DNA from: Neoarius graeffei
Taxonomy: Eukaryota > Chordata > Actinopteri > Siluriformes > Ariidae
Direction: 5' to 3'
Assembly (NCBI RefSeq): GCF_027579695.1
Contig: NC_083582.1
Span: 704,878 to 768,877 of the forward strand
Length of the DNA stretch: 64,000 nucleotides
The notes beneath the pieces were generated by a model. The model did no database searches and was not told the origin of the DNA. It saw nothing but the letters and a program-made list of their open reading frames with translations. Position numbers and translations under genes: made by a program. Below, piece after piece: positions 10,455 to 22,570 of the stretch; position 1 is the stretch's first letter; every line of letters begins with the position of its first letter.

Positions 10455-11298
10455 GATATTATTATTTACAGTAATGACTGGCTGCAGCACTTAGAACACC
10501 TAAGGGATGTCCTTAGATTGCTGAGGTGAGTGGGTCTCACAGCCAACCCGAAGAAGTGTGTGATTGGGTGGGTGGAAGTACGGTGTCTGGTTTTCCACTT
10601 GGGCAATGGGCAGGTGCATCCCCAAATTAATAAGACCGCAGCAATTGCAGCCTGCCCGAGGCCCAAGACCAAAAAGGGGGTGAGACAGTTCCTGGGGCTG
10701 GCTGGCTACTATCATAGGTTTATACCTAATTATTTGGACATCACCAGCCCGCTGACTGATCTCACTAAAAAAGGAGCACCAGATCCGGTCCAGTGGACGG
10801 CGCAATGCCAGCGGGCTTTCTCAGAGGTAAAGGCTGCACGGTGTGGGGGGCCACTGTTACACTCCCCTGACTTTTCTCTCTCCTTTATTTTGCAGACAGA
10901 CGTGTTGGACAGAGGGCTGGGGGCTGTTCTGTTCCAGGAGGTGGAGGGGGAGGAACGTCCAGTGCTGTACATCAGCCGGAAGCTGTCTGTGCATGAGGGC
11001 AGGTACAGCACAATCGAAAAGGAATGCCTCACCATCAAGTGGGCAGTCCTTGCCCTCCACTACTACCTGCTGGGGAGCCCTTTCACCCTCTGTTCAGACC
11101 ACGTGCCCCTGCAGTAACCCCACCGCATGAAGGATGCCAATGCGCAGATCACCTGTTGGTATCTGGCATGCCAGCCGTTTAAGTTCGAGGTGGTCCACAG
11201 GCCGGGGGTGCAGATGGTCATGGTGGATTTCCTCTCCCATCCGGGGGGGTTGGCAACAGGCTGGACGGCTCCCCGGCCTGAGTCGGGCGGTGGGGGTA
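10455..11298 (+). pseudogene. RT 3' portion and RNase H of Gmr1-like copy 1
   Basis: After the Tol2-like insertion the frame resumes with the second catalytic D and reads GLTANPKKC, then FLGLAGYYHRFIPNYL (RT thumb and connection). An RNase H follows with LYISRKLSVHEGRYSTIEKE and LGSPFTLCSDH. A TAA stop replaces the tryptophan codon of LQWLHRM (near 11115). The region runs to a G-rich polypurine tract, GCGGTGGGGGTA, directly before the 3' LTR. Confidence 0.8.
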
Positions 11299-11603
11299 TG
11301 TGGCAGCGGGGGCATGGCCAAGCGTCGGCCTGTGAATGGAGGGCGGAGTCAGGGAAGGTAAGTGGTGGAATCACTGTACCTGATGGGAATTAAACTGTGT
11401 TTGTGTGTCTTTCCCAGTGACCGCACCCTTTAAAAGGAGAGAGAGAGCAGAGAAAGGGCTCTCTCTCCCCAACCAGAAGACTGGTGCATGTGTGGCTGGG
11501 AGAGTGTGAAAGGCAAAGCTGAAAAGCTGAAAATAAAAGTTTTTGAGAACTCAGTTCTGGCCTGCCGTGCTTCTGTGCTCCACCCACCTGGTCAGATACT
11601 ACA
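11299..11603 (+). repeat. 3' LTR of Gmr1-like copy 1
   Basis: 305 bp, starting TGTGGCAGCGGGGGC and ending ACTACA. It is preceded by a purine-rich tract and followed by the TGGAC target duplication. It differs from the 5' LTR by a few substitutions and a short repeat of AAGCTGAA near 11516-11530. Confidence 0.85.
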
Positions 11604-11608
11604 TGGAC

Positions 11609-12002
11609 ATTTAGATTAGATAGATTAGATAAAACTTTATTGATCCCTTTGGATGGGTTCCCTCAGGGAAATTAAGACTGGCTGATGTTTGTTTTTACTC
11701 CTGAAGCCTGCCCCCCTGTCCTTACCTGTGTTCACAAAGCTTTACCTCCCAGGACCTACAGAGGCCTGTAGGCCAAAGTTACCAAGTTCAACTATTGACT
11801 CCAACTTATTTCATGATGTACATATAGGTGATAAAAGTAACTCACTACAGAATAATGATGAGAGGATAACAGAATATTGGGGAAATGCATAATAAAGGAT
11901 ATTACTGAACAAAATAGTAAAAATAAGAATTTTAAGGAAAGAATTACAGTAGTGGTTTCCTGTTGCCTTCTACTGGATTATGATAGAGGTTTTCTCCTCT
12001 CA
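11609..12002. other. Unclassified, with a short LINE-tail-like repeat
   Basis: AGATTAGAT repeats followed by AAACTTTATTGATCCCTTTG (about 11622-11665) look like the 3' end of a fish retroposon. The rest shows no convincing open frame or structure. Confidence 0.35.
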
Positions 12003-12190
12003 ACCACTCACACATATGGGCAATTTAGAGTAGCCAGTTAACCTAACTGCAGGTCTTTGGATGGTGGAGGAACCCAGAGCACATGGAGGAAACCCGCATA
12101 GACACATGCAAACTCTACACAGAAAGCCATGAGGTTCGAATTTGGAACCCTCTTGCTGTGAGGCGACAGTGTTAACCACTGCACAACCAA
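12003..12190 (-). mobile_element. Degraded tRNA-derived SINE
   Basis: On the minus strand it contains diverged forms of the SINE head (TTGTGCAGTGGTTAACACTG, a damaged B box) and of the CTAAATTG body. It is shorter and more diverged than the copies at 1465 or 33724, so it is an older insertion. Confidence 0.65.
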
Positions 12191-12960
12191 GAATTAGAAT
12201 AGACAGTAAAAATTTAACTCCTGTATTAAGTGCTTTCTATACAACTGACTTAAATTAATTATAATTTACATTTTACCCAGCACCCAGTTCTTATACAGAA
12301 GTAGTTGATAAAGCCAGAAGTCCACTAGTTCACTGGTCCACTGTCCACAAGACTCTGACGTCCTCAGTCTGGGACTGGTGACTTTCCCCACACCTGTCTG
12401 AAGACTAACTCCTGTGGATCTCTGGAGTAAGACAGAAAAACTTGCCCTGACAATTCATTTTGTTACTGGAGCCATCTTGTCTGTAAGGTTGCTATTTCTA
12501 CATCTAGTGCATCTGGACATGTTACACTTTAATTGCATCCAAGTCAACTTTATTCAACTAATTATGTACCTTCTGGTGGTAACTGGTTCACCCAGAATTA
12601 ATTTATGATTTTCACAGTAATGGGGATGAATACATATAGAATCACAACTTTTACAACTTGAAAATAATTTTACAAGCTTTTTTTTTCCTCTCTGAGATAT
12701 TTTGCGTAGATTCAGTACATATAATCTCAGTTAAGTCCACTTTACTTCTAGGATGTAACATGACAAAATGTGTAGTGGAAAAGTTCAAGGTACTTATACA
12801 AGGCACTGTCATTTCCTCTTTAATTCCTGTTTGTTGTATCTAAGAAAATCAACAATAACAATAACAAAAATCTCAGTTTTATTCTGAGATACACTTCTTT
12901 TACTGAAGGTGTTAAATGTGTGGTCAGTGGTGTTTAAGTCTAAACGCTGTGTAAAATATA
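12191..12960. other. No gene recognised
   Basis: AT-rich sequence with short open frames only. Around 12330-12620 there are phrases that look like a dispersed fish repeat, but I cannot classify it. Confidence 0.4.
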
Positions 12961-13436
12961 TTTTTATACACTAAATGGTCAAAATATGGACACCTGACCA
13001 ATCACACCCATGTATGCTTGTTGAACATCTCATTTCCCTCCTGAATGGCACAACTGAAAAGTGTTGGCCCTATCATGTGGAGAGTAGTTGGAATCCCGAT
13101 GATGCCACAGTCATCTGTGACTGAGAGCTCAACAGAGTGAAATTGGTCTGTGCTCTCAGGGAGGGAGGGGTGGCATACTCTCTGTCCCCTATCAATTACA
13201 GCAATGCTAGCCAATCATAGGTGTCTGTGAGCTCATGCATACATAAATAAGTGGATATTGCTTTCTTCTGAGTGTTTCATGCCATCCCCTAACGCTGCAT
13301 AAGCAGCAGTTCACAAAGATGCTGTCCATTGGTGTCATGTGCTTCAGAGGAAGCATGTGATAGCCTTTGTCCTCCCTGGTTCGTAGTTGTGTTACAGGGG
13401 AAACTTGTGTGAAGGTTGGGGTGCCGTATCTACCAT
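12961..13436. repeat. Unclassified dispersed fish repeat
   Basis: The start (ATGGTCAAAATATGGACACC) resembles ends of fish mariner-type elements. The middle (about 13095-13430) resembles a widespread but, to me, unclassified fish repeat. There is no open frame of note. Confidence 0.35.
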
Positions 13437-14345
13437 CTCAATTCCAAAAAAGTTGGGACGCTGTGTGAAACATAAATAAAAACAGAATGCAATGATTTGC
13501 AAATCCTTTTTGACTATATTCAACTGAATACAACACAAAGGCAAGATATTTAATGTTCAAACTATTAAACTTTTATTGTTTTTTGGAAATATACACTCAT
13601 TCTGAATTTGATGTCTGCAACTTGTTCCAAAAAAGTTAGGATGGGGCATGTTTATCACTATATAACATCACCTTTTCTTTTAAGAACACTGAGTAAGTGT
13701 TTGGGAACTGAGGACACATTGTTGAAGTCTTGAAAGTGAAATTCTGTCCCATTCTTGCTTGATATATAACTTAATCTGCCCAACACTCCACGGTCTCCAT
13801 TGTCATATTTTGCACTTCATAATGTGCCACATGTTTTCAATGGGAAGTAGGCAGGTCAATTTAGCACCCACACTCTTTTACTACGAAGTCATGCTGTTGT
13901 AACATGTGCAGAATGTGGCTTGGCATTTTCTTGCTGGAATAAGCAGGAATGTCCAGGAAAAAGATGTTGTCTGGATGCAGCATATTGCTCCAAAACCTGT
14001 ATGTACCTTTTAACATTAATGGTGCCTTCACAGATGTGTAAGTTACCCCTGCCATGGACACTAACACACCCCCATAACATCACAGATACTGGCTTTTGAA
14101 CTTTGTGTTGGTAACAGTTTGGATGGTCCTTTCCCTCTTCAGCCCAGAGGACACAACATCCATGATGTCCAAAAACAATTTGAAGAGGATTTGACAGCAT
14201 TTCTGGATGTTTTGATATATGGCTTTTGCTTTGAATGATGGATGCAGTGACAAACTGTGTTTACCACCAACAGTTTTCTGAAGTGTTTCTGAGTCCATGT
14301 AGTAATATCCTAATACAGTCATGTCAGTATTTAATGCAGCGCCGC
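13437..14345 (-). pseudogene. Tc1/mariner remnant with transposase fragment
   Basis: It starts with the terminal motif CAATTCCAAAAAAGTTGGGA. The minus-strand translation around 14200-13861 contains VSVMLWGCVSVHGRGNLHI, then HSCLFQQENAKPHSAH. This is the Tc1 transposase core with the second catalytic D replaced by E (QQEN for QQDN). The N-terminal DNA-binding part is missing. It is an inactive remnant of the same family as the piece at 14357. Confidence 0.65.
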
Positions 14346-14445
14346 CTGAGGGGTTGTACAACCCCAATTCCATAAAAGTCGGGATGCTGTGTAAAATCTA
14401 AATAAAAACAAAATGCAATGATTTGCAAATAATGGAAACCATATA

Positions 14446-16157
14446 CAGTGTTACTTGAAAGTTTGTGAACCCTTTAGAATTTTCTATATTTCTGCATAAT
14501 TAATATGACCTAAAACATCATCAGATTTTCACACAAGTCCTAAAAGTAGATAAAGAGAACCCAGTTAAACAAATGAGACAAAAATATTATACTTGGTCAT
14601 TTATTTATTGAGGAAAATAATCCAATATTTCATATCTGTGAGTGGCAAAAGTATGTGAACCTCTAGGATTAGCAGTTAATTTGAAGGTGAAATTAGAGTC
14701 AGGTGTTTTCAATCAATGGGATGACAATCAGGTGTGAGTGGGCACCCTGTTTTGTTTAAAGAACAGGGATCTATCAAAGTCTGATCTTCACAACACATGT
14801 TTGTGGAAGTGTATCATGGTACGAACAAAGGAGATTTCTGAGGACCTCAGAAAAAGCGTTGTTGATGCTCATCAGGCTGGAAAAGGTTACAAAACCATCT
14901 CTAAAGAGTTTAGACTCCACCAATCCACAGTCAGACAGATTGTGTACAAATGGAGGAAATTCAAGACCATTGTTACCCTCCCCAGGAGTGGTTGACCAAC
15001 AAAAGATCACTCCAAGAGCGAGGCGTGTAATAGTCAGTGAGGTCACAAAGGAACCCAGGGTAACTTCTAAGCAACTGAAGGCCTCTCTCACATTGGCTAG
15101 TGTTAATGTTCATGAGTCCACCATCAGGAGAACACTGAACAACAATGCTGTGCATGGAAGGGTTGCAAGGAGAAAGCCACTGCTCTCAAAAAAGAACATT
15201 GCTGCTACACTGCAGTTTGCTAAAGATCACATGGACAAACCAGAAGGCTATTGGAAAAATGTTTTGTGGACGGCTAAGACCAAAATAGAACTTTTTGGTT
15301 TAAATGAGAAGTATGTTTGGAGAAAGGAAAACACTGCATTCCAGCATAAGAACCTTATCCCATCTGTGAAACATGGTGGTGGTAGTATCATGGCTTGGGC
15401 CTGTTTTGCTGTCTCTGGACCAGGACGGCTTGCCATCATTGATGGAACAATGAATTCTGAATTATACCAATGAATGCTAAAGGAAAATGTCAGGACATCT
15501 GTCCATGAACTGAATCTCAAGAGAAGGTGGGTCATGCAGCAAGACAACAACCCTAAGCACACAAGTCATTCTACCAAAGAATGGTTAAAGAAGAATAAAG
15601 TTAATGTTTTGGAACGGCCAAGTCAAAGTCCTGACCTTAATCCAATGGAAATGTTGTGGAAGGACCTGAAGTGAGCAGTTCATGTGAGGAAACCCACCAA
15701 CATCCCAGAGTTGAAGCTGTTCTGTATGGAGGAATGGGTTAAAATTCCTCCAAGCCAGTGTGCAGGACTGATCAACAGTTACCGCAAATGTTTAGTTGCA
15801 GTTATTGCTGCACAAGGGGGTCACACCAGATACTGAAAGCAAAGGTTCACATACTTTTACCACTCACAGATATGTAATATTGGATCATTTTCTTCAATAA
15901 ATAAATGACCAAGTATAATATTTTTGTCTCATTTGTTTAACTCGGTTCTCTTTATCACACTGTTATTGGAGCCTAGCTCTGTTTTGTGACACCCACCATT
16001 TTTAAAAAATTTATTATGTGTTTTTTTATTGTATCTGAGGTGGAAGCTTATTGTATCTACTTTTAGGACTTGTGTGAAAATCTGATGATGTTTTCAGTCA
16101 TATTTATGCAGAAACATAGAGAATTCTAAAGGGTTCACAAACTTTCAAGCACCACTG
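14446..16157 (+). mobile_element. Tc1 transposon family A, copy 1
   Basis: Terminal inverted repeats read CAGTG...CTTGAAAGTTTGTG at the left and the inverse (CACAAACTTTCAAGCACCACTG) at the right. TA dinucleotides flank it (14444-14445, 16158-16159). About 100 bp of foreign sequence (about 15956-16057) interrupts the right terminal region compared with copy 2. The transposase is broken. A second copy lies inverted at 26825-28402. Confidence 0.85.
14817..15837 (+). pseudogene. Tc1 transposase, broken
   Basis: From the ATG of MVRTKEISEDLRK a helix-turn-helix N-terminus (KGYKTISKEFRLHQSTVRQI) is followed by the DDE core. Breaks are a TGA near 14993 (SG*PTK), a TGA after NSELYQ near 15471, and a TGA after MLWKDLK near 15672. 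The first catalytic aspartate is lost: WTAKTKIE here, WMDETKI in the other copy. The second (VMQQDNNPKH) and the third acidic residue (DLNPMEMLW) are present. It is inactive on several counts. Confidence 0.85.
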
Positions 16158-16580
16158 TATTTCATTAAAAATAGTACAAAAGCATCATGTCAAATGTCAA
16201 AACAGAAATTTTATTGCTCATTATATATATGCTCATTATGAATTTCATGCCAGGAACAAATTTCAAAAAAGTTGGGACGGGGCAACAAAAGACTGGAAAA
16301 TAATCTTAAAAATAAACAAACAAACAACTAATTAGGTTAATTGTCAACAGGTCACTAAGATAATTGGATAAAAAAAGAGCAACTCAGAGAGGTGGAGTCT
16401 CTCAGAAGTAAAGATGGGGAAGGGTTCACCGCTCCATGAAAGACTGCATGGGCAAACAGTGCAATAATTTAAGAACAACATTCCTCAACATAAAATTCAA
16501 AAGATTTTGGGGATCACATCATCTATAGTACATAATATCATTAAAAGAGTCAGAAAACCTGGAGAAATTTTTGATCCAAG

Positions 16581-17972
16581 ATGGCGGCGTGTACACACGC
16601 AGTGGCTCCTCTCCGTCCCGACAGAACAGTGTTTTTGTGTTTTTTGTGTTTTAAAACAGCGTGTATCTGTTTGTCTTTGTCACGTCCATCAGTCTTAAGG
16701 CGCACATACTCCCGTGAGTTTCTGCTCGACATCTGCAGAACTATATTCACGGATATAAATCCAGCAGACGCGGAAGTGCTATGCGACCATGGTTTGCTCC
16801 GGAGGCCTGCTCAACCACCGACCCCCACTCCTGTATCCAGCCCACAGTGGAAGCGCCACAGGCGGAACATGCGGAAGCAAAAGAGGGGCAAGTGCGGCGG
16901 TATCCAGGCTAGGCTAGCAGCTAGCCCTCACCGGCCGGCTATCCCTACCATCACTCTGGCCAACATACACTCGCTGGACAACAAGCTGGATTATGTCCGC
17001 CTACTCTGCTCATCTTCTAAGTCTGTGAGTGAGTGTTGTGTCCTCATGTTTGTGGAAACATGGCTTAACAACAGCGTCCCGGACTGTGCCATTCAGCTAG
17101 CCCGGCTAACATGCTACCGGTCAGACAGAGCACTAGTCAAGGGGGGGAAGACTCGCGGCGGAGGACTCTGTGTTTACATCAGTGATGCCTCGTGCCGCGA
17201 TGCTGTTGTGATCTGCAAACACTGCTCACCACTGGTGGAGTTTATAATTATTAAGTGTCGGCCATTCTATCTGCCAAGGGAATTTACAGCCATATTGCTG
17301 GTAGCAATATACATCCCTCCCGGCTCCAATAACAACAGGAGTGACGCACTGAATGAACTCTATCAGCACATCAGTGAGCAGCAGACAGCCCGCCCAGATG
17401 CTTTCCTCATCCTGGCTGGGGATTTCAACCATGCAAACCCCAAGAGCGTGTTTCCAAAACTCTATGGACATATCAACTTTCCCACACGTGGAAACAATAC
17501 TCTGGACAATGTTTACACCATGCATAAAGGTGCCTACAAAGCCCTCCCCCTCCCCCACCTTGGGGCCTCAGATCACTCCACTGTTATACTAATGCCAGCA
17601 TACAGGCCGCTGGTTAAAGTCACCAAACCAGCTACAAAGCAGGTACGTGTGTGGCCAGAGGGGTCCTCAGAGGCACTCCAGGACTGTTTTTCCACCACTG
17701 ACTGGAGCATGTTCAGACAGGCGGCCACCTACAACAACACTACAGATCTCCAGGAGTACACGGTGACCGTCACTGCCTACATGAGGAAGTGTATGGACGA
17801 CGTTACAGTCACCAGAACCATCTCCATTCAGGCAAATCAGAAGCCATGGCTGACAGGGGAAGTCCACAGGCTCCTGAGGGCTTGGAATGCCGCCTTCAGA
17901 GCTGGGGATGAGGTGGGCCTGAGGACAGCTAGGGCCAACCTGTCACAAGGCATCAGGGTGGCCAAGAGACAG
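16581..17972 (+). pseudogene. L2 LINE ORF2, AP-endonuclease block
   Basis: About 460 residues are open from ATG 16581. Endonuclease motifs occur in order: ANIHSLDNKLD (catalytic Asn), LMFVETWLNNSVPD (Glu), GGKTRGGGLCVYI, LAGDFNHANP, and the terminal GASDHST box. This endonuclease nicks the target to prime reverse transcription. The frame runs into the Gmr1-like LTR at 17973. The block resumes at 22889. Confidence 0.85.
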
Positions 17973-18285
17973 TGTAAGGATTGTTGGAGGTGGGTGGAGC
18001 ACAGAAGCACGACAGGCCAGAACTGAGTGTTACAAAAACTCTTTTTATTAATAGCTTTTCAGCTTTCCACACTCTCCCAGCCGCACACGCACACACACAA
18101 GTGTTCTGGTTGGGGAGAGAGAGCCCTTTCTCTGATCTCTCTCTCTCCTTTTAAAGGGCGCGGTCACTGGGGGAGACACACAAACACAGGTTAATTCACG
18201 TCAGGTGCAGTGATTCTGCCACTTACCTTTCCTGACTCAGCCCTCCATTCACAGACCAACGCTTGACCACGGCCCCGCTGCCACA
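17973..18285 (-). repeat. 3' LTR of Gmr1-like copy 2
   Basis: 313 bp. On the minus strand it begins TGTGGCAGCGGGG and ends CAATCCTTACA. It is preceded, in element orientation, by the purine-rich GGCGGTGGGGGTA. Confidence 0.87.
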
Positions 18286-18302
18286 TACCCCCACCGCCTG
18301 AC

Positions 18303-19640
18303 TCAGGCTGGGGAGCCGTTCTGCCTGCAGCTGACTCCCCCCCGTTGATGGGAGAGGAAATCTGTCACAACCATCTGCGGCCCTGGCCTGTGGACCACCT
18401 CGAACTTAAACGGCTGGAGTGCCAGATACCAACGGGTGATCCGCACGTTGGCATCCTTCATGCGGTGGAGCCACTGCAGGGGCGCATGGTCCGAACAGAG
18501 GGTGAAAGGGCGCCCCAGCAGGTAGTAGCGGAGGGTGAGGACCACCCACTTGATGACGAGGCATTCCTTTTCTATTGTGCTGTACCTGCCCTCATGCACC
18601 GACAGCTTCCGGCTGATGTACAGCACTGGATGGTCCTTCCCCTCCACCTCCTGGGACAGAACAGCCCCCAGCCCTCTGTTTGATGCGTCCGTCTCCAAAA
18701 CAAAGGGGAGAGAAAAGTCAGGGGAGTGTAACAGTGGCCCCCCACACAGTGCAGCCTTTACCTCAGAGAAAGCCTGCTGGCATTGCTCCGTCCACTGGAC
18801 CGGATCTGGAGCCCCATTTTTAGTGAGATCAGTCAGTGGGCTGGTGACGTCCAAATAATTAGGTATAAACCTACAATAGTAGCCAGCCAGCCCCAGGAAC
18901 TGTCTCACCCCCTTTTTGGTCTTGGGCCTCGGGCAGGCCGTAATCGCTGCTGTCTTATTGATTTGGGGACGCACCTGCCCATTGCCCAAGTGGAAACCCA
19001 GATACCATACTTCCACCCGCCCAATTGCATACTTCTTCGGGTTGGCTGTGAGACCTGCTCGCCTCAGCGACCTAAGAATGGCCCTTAGGTGGTCTAAGTG
19101 CCGTGGCCAGTCATTACTACAAATAATTATATCGTCCAAGTATGCGGCCGCGTAGGTGGCGTGGAGGCGGAGGACCCTATCCATAAGCCGCTGGAACGTA
19201 GCAGGCACCCCAAACAGCCCAAAAGGAAGTGTGACGAACTGTTGTAAGCCAAACGGTGTGGAAAAGGCTGTTTTCTCTCGGGATAGCGGAGTCAAGGGGA
19301 TCTGCCAATATCCCTTTGTCAAATCCAGTGTTGAATAAAAACGAGCTGTGCCTAGTCAATTGAGCAACTCGTCAATACGAGGCATTGGGTATGCGTCGAA
19401 TTTAGACACCGCTTTGACTTTTCTATAGTCCACACAGAACCAGACCTACCCGTCGGCCTTGGGAACCAAGACCACCAGGCTGCTCCAGTCACTGTGGGAC
19501 TCCTCGACGATGCCCATTTTGAGCATGGCCTCGAGTTCTTCCCAAAACTTTTTTTTTGTGTTCAGGCAGTCTGTAAGGGCGGCTGCACACTACTACCCCT
19601 GGGGGCATCTCAATGTGGTGTTCTATGAGGTGGGTGCGGC
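18303..19640 (-). pseudogene. Reverse transcriptase and RNase H of Gmr1-like copy 2
   Basis: A 339-residue open frame (19322-18303) covers TKGYWQIPLTP, FGVPATFQRLMD, the catalytic AAYLDDIIICSND, FLGLAGYYCRFIPNYLD and RNase H motifs (FVLETDASNRGLGAVL, STIEKECLVIKW, LCSDHAPLQWLH). This YLDD box is intact and is the site that the Tol2-like element hit in copy 1. The N-terminal RT part (19640-19323) has stops, including one near 19356. Confidence 0.88.
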
Positions 19641-19949
19641 CGTGCAGGGGCTAGAACACGTCAGAAAATTCTGTCTGCAACTTGGTGACCTCCGTGAGTT
19701 GGGTCGGAGAGAGGTGGTCTCCACAGGGGACCGGAGCGGTGGGTGATGTCAATTTTCCCTTTTGAACCTCCAGCCCCAGCTCCGCCTTCTCTGGAACCAC
19801 CGACACCAACGCCACGGGGACCTCCTCATTCCAAAGTTTTAACAGATTGAGGTGGTAAATCTGTAACTCCCCGCCCCTGTCCATTCGCCTCACCTCATAG
19901 TCGACGACCCCGACTCTCCGTGTGACCTCAAAGGGTCCTTGCTACCTGG

Positions 19950-20990
19950 CGATCAATTTGGAGCTTGATGTGGGCAACAACATGAGTACTTTATCTCCTG
20001 GTGTGAATTACTTAAGGCGCATGCCCCTGTCGTACAGACGGACTTGACGTTCTTGGGCCTGCCGCAAATTCTCCTGGGTTAGGTGCGTGTGTGGAGTTTG
20101 GTGCGCAGGTCAATAACGCATTGAATTTCATTCTTACTTGCTGAAGGTCCCTCCTCCCAATTTTCATGCAGCACATCTAGAATGCCACGCGGCTTACGCC
20201 CATATAATAAATCGAATGGGGAGAACCCCGTGGAGGCTTGTGGGACCTCTCACACTGCGAATAACAGGGGCTCAAGCCATTTATCCCAGTTGCATGCATC
20301 TTCGTTTACAAATTTCCGAATAATGTTCTTGAGAGTGCGGTTGAACCGTTCGACTAAGCCATCCATTTGTGGGTGATAAATGCTGGTGTGGATTGGCTTA
20401 ATTCCCAGTAACACATACAGTTCGTGCAGTGTGCGTGACATAAACGTAGTGCCTTGATCAGTCAGAATCTCTTTGGGGATTCCGACTTTGGAGATGACGC
20501 AGAAGAGCACTTCTGCAATACTACGTGCTGAGATATTGCGCAGAGGCACTGCTTCCAGATATCGCGTTGCATAGTCCACCAGGACTAAAATAAAGCGATA
20601 TCCTCGTGTTGACCAATCTAATGGCCCAACGAGATCCATCCCAATTCTTTCGAACGGGGTCTTGATTAATGGCAGAGGGCACAAAGGCACTTTTGGAATG
20701 GCCACTGGATTTACTAACTGGCATTCGCGGCACGCCATACACCACCTACGGACATCGCCGCAAATCCCTGGCCAATAGAACTGGGCCATTATTCAGGCTA
20801 GTGTCTTATCCTGCCCCAAGTGTCCGGCCATGGGATTAAAGTGAGCCGCCGGGAATATAAATTCCCGGCGGCTCTTTGGGATTAAAAGCTGAGTTATCCG
20901 TTCCTTAGTCTGAGTGTCCTGCGTCACTCGGTATAGCCTATCCTTATAATGGAAAAATAGGGGAAGGACGGGGTGGCGTTTGGCTGGAGT
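19950..20990 (-). pseudogene. Integrase upstream of RT, catalytic core complete
   Basis: The best-kept frame (20789-20250) reads QFYWPGICGDVRRWCMACRE (CC of the HHCC module), then GMDLVGPLDWSTRGYRFIL (first D), EILTDQGTTFMSRTL (second D) and HPQMDGLVERFNRTL (E). The His pair lies upstream, beyond a stop near 20793. C-terminal sequence continues in broken frame to about 19950. In the minus-strand direction RT comes after this, confirming the Gmr1 order. Integrase inserts the cDNA in the nucleus. Confidence 0.82.
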
Positions 20991-21043
20991 GTTTGATCAT
21001 CGATTACTCTCACTTAGTCAAACGCATGCCGCAGAGTCTTGTC

Positions 21044-21508
21044 TCACGACTGCTCCAACGGGAAATCCACGAGGGATTCCCTGAGAGAGGGAGGAGGAGC
21101 ATGCTGCTCCTCACTCTGATGCGGTGATGACATAAATGGCTCTGTGACAGCTGCTCCCACCAATGCCACACTGGGACCTACCCCCGCTAAATTATGGCAG
21201 GCCCCACTCTTCACTAAATGTGACATTAATTCCCTAAATCCCGGCCAATCAGTCCCCAAAATTATCGAGTGGGTAAGGCGAGGATTAACCGCCACCTTTA
21301 CTCTAAATTTTGCCCCTCGAAATAGAATGTGGACCGACACTTAAGGGTAGTTGTGAACATCCCCGTGCACACACAACACCTTCACCAATTGTGCTCTTCC
21401 CAATGCCTCGTCTTGCACCAGGCTTTGGTGGATTGAGGTCTGATTACAGCCGGAGTCCACCAAAGCCTGATACGTATCCCCTTGGATACTCTTCGGTATG
21501 CGATACGC
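21044..21508 (-). pseudogene. Protease region of Gmr1-like copy 2
   Basis: The minus strand encodes ALVDSGCNQTS near 21440, carrying the aspartic protease motif, but the reading frame shifts around it. A later stretch reads TDWPGFRELMSHLVKSG, matching copy 1 downstream of its protease. A spacer with DFPLEQS leads toward integrase. Confidence 0.6.
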
Positions 21509-22525
21509 TCAGGCCCAATCGAGGGCAGTCCCTGGCACATCAGGGATCCTGACCACCCCGCCCACCTCCGTTGCCGAGCACTGATGGTGGAGGTGCCCCG
21601 GCTCCCCACAGTGCCAGCAAACCGGCCCAGGCTCTCTCTCTGCACCGGTGTTCCGGAACTCACTCACCTGAGGGGGGGAAGACAGACACGGAAGTAGGAA
21701 ATGGTAGGGCACCGTGGGTGTGGCGGGCCGGCTGGGGTGGAGCCGGCCCCCGCCTCCGCGGTGGGGGAATGGGGCGAGGACGAGGAACAGAAGGGGAGAG
21801 AGAGAAGAGAGGGGAGAAGAGGGGACACACTGTCCTGCCATTGGAACAGCCACCATATGGTCCTCCACTAGCACAATGGCCTGATCCAGTGATGCCGGGC
21901 GATGGCACTGGACCCACTCTGCTATTCCTTCCGGAAGTCGGGCGATGAATTGCTCCAGTGCCACCAGGTTGACGATTTCCTCGGCGTCGTGGTTGTCGGC
22001 CCTCAGCCACCGCCGGCAGGCGTCCCGGAGTTGCTGGCCAAACGCGAGCAGCCGGCCGACCTCCTCCAGGTGCAGCGCGCGGAAGCGCTGACATTGCTGC
22101 TCTGGGGTGTGCCCCACACGTTGGAGGATGGCTCTGCGGAGGTTGGCATAGACCAGCCAGCTGTTGGCGGGGAGCTGTAGCACAGCCAGCTGCGCCTCGC
22201 CCATTAGCAGGGGGAGGAGGTGCGCTGTGCGCTGTTCCACCGGCCAACCCCACGCCTCTACTGGCTGCTTAAAAACACCGAGGAAGGCTTCGGGGTCGTC
22301 CTGTGGACCCATCTTCATTAGGGTGAGGTGGGGAGGGTCCGCGGAGGTGGTGGACCCCGCCGATGCGAGAAGGCGCTGGAACGCCTGGCGATCTTCCTGC
22401 TGTGCCAGCACCAGGGCTTCGAACCGTTGTTCCCGCTCCTTCCCGAGGGCGACCAGTGTCTGGCGCTGGTTCTGGTGGGCTGTGGCAAGGGCATGGAACA
22501 GGTCCTTGAAGGGGGAGGACTCCAT
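21509..22525 (-). pseudogene. Gag with SCAN-like domain and zinc knuckle
   Basis: Minus-strand frame from the ATG of MESSPFKDLFHAL gives about 338 residues. An N-terminal Gln/Glu-rich helix (EREQRFEALVLAQQEDRQAF) is followed by a SCAN-like block of about 140 residues: DDPEAFLGVFKQPVEAWGWP, LLPLLMGEAQLAVLQLP, VALEQFIARLPEGIAEWVQC. A proline-rich linker then leads to a complete CCHC knuckle, CWHCGEPGHLHHQC. A TGA after GTALDWA stops it just before the protease, where copy 1 reads on (DQAGAYRI). Gag builds the particle and binds RNA. Classification as a pseudogene rests on this stop and on downstream breaks. Confidence 0.85.
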
Positions 22526-22570
22526 GGGGCTGTTCTCTTCTGTACTCCCAATCCCGGGTTTCGGCACCAC

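Larger units (their letters stand above)
2288..11603 (+). mobile_element. Gmr1-like Ty3/gypsy retrotransposon, copy 1 (interrupted)
   Basis: Two direct LTRs (2288-2586 and 11299-11603) begin TGTGGCAGCGGGG and end ACTACA. A 5-bp duplication TGGAC flanks the whole element (2283-2287 and 11604-11608). The order is Gag, protease, integrase, reverse transcriptase, RNase H. Integrase before reverse transcriptase is the known hallmark of the Gmr1 lineage. Stops, frameshifts and an integrase deletion make it inactive. It hosts a hairpin insert at 5334-5748 and a Tol2-like transposon at 6180-10446. A related copy lies at 17973-22883 on the other strand. Confidence 0.88.
14357..16571 (+). mobile_element. 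Tc1/mariner fragment of the same family, split by another Tc1
   Basis: The first part (14357-14443) carries the AACCCCAATTCC terminus. The second part (16160-16571) resumes after the Tc1 element at 14446-16157. It encodes the transposase N-terminus, including GITSSIVHNIIKRVRKPGEI, a helix-turn-helix typical of Tc1 DNA binding. The L2 LINE begins right after GEI, so the C-terminal half is absent. The flank reads ACCATA-TTTCATT once the inner Tc1 is removed, as in an uninterrupted copy. Confidence 0.7.

Noticed and set aside
2288..11603. Infectious retrovirus-type provirus with envelope
   Set aside because: No envelope-like frame occurs between RNase H and the 3' LTR in this or the other LTR elements.
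12414..12843. Two frames of about 60 codons
   Set aside because: No homology, no splice context, and located in repeat-like AT-rich DNA.
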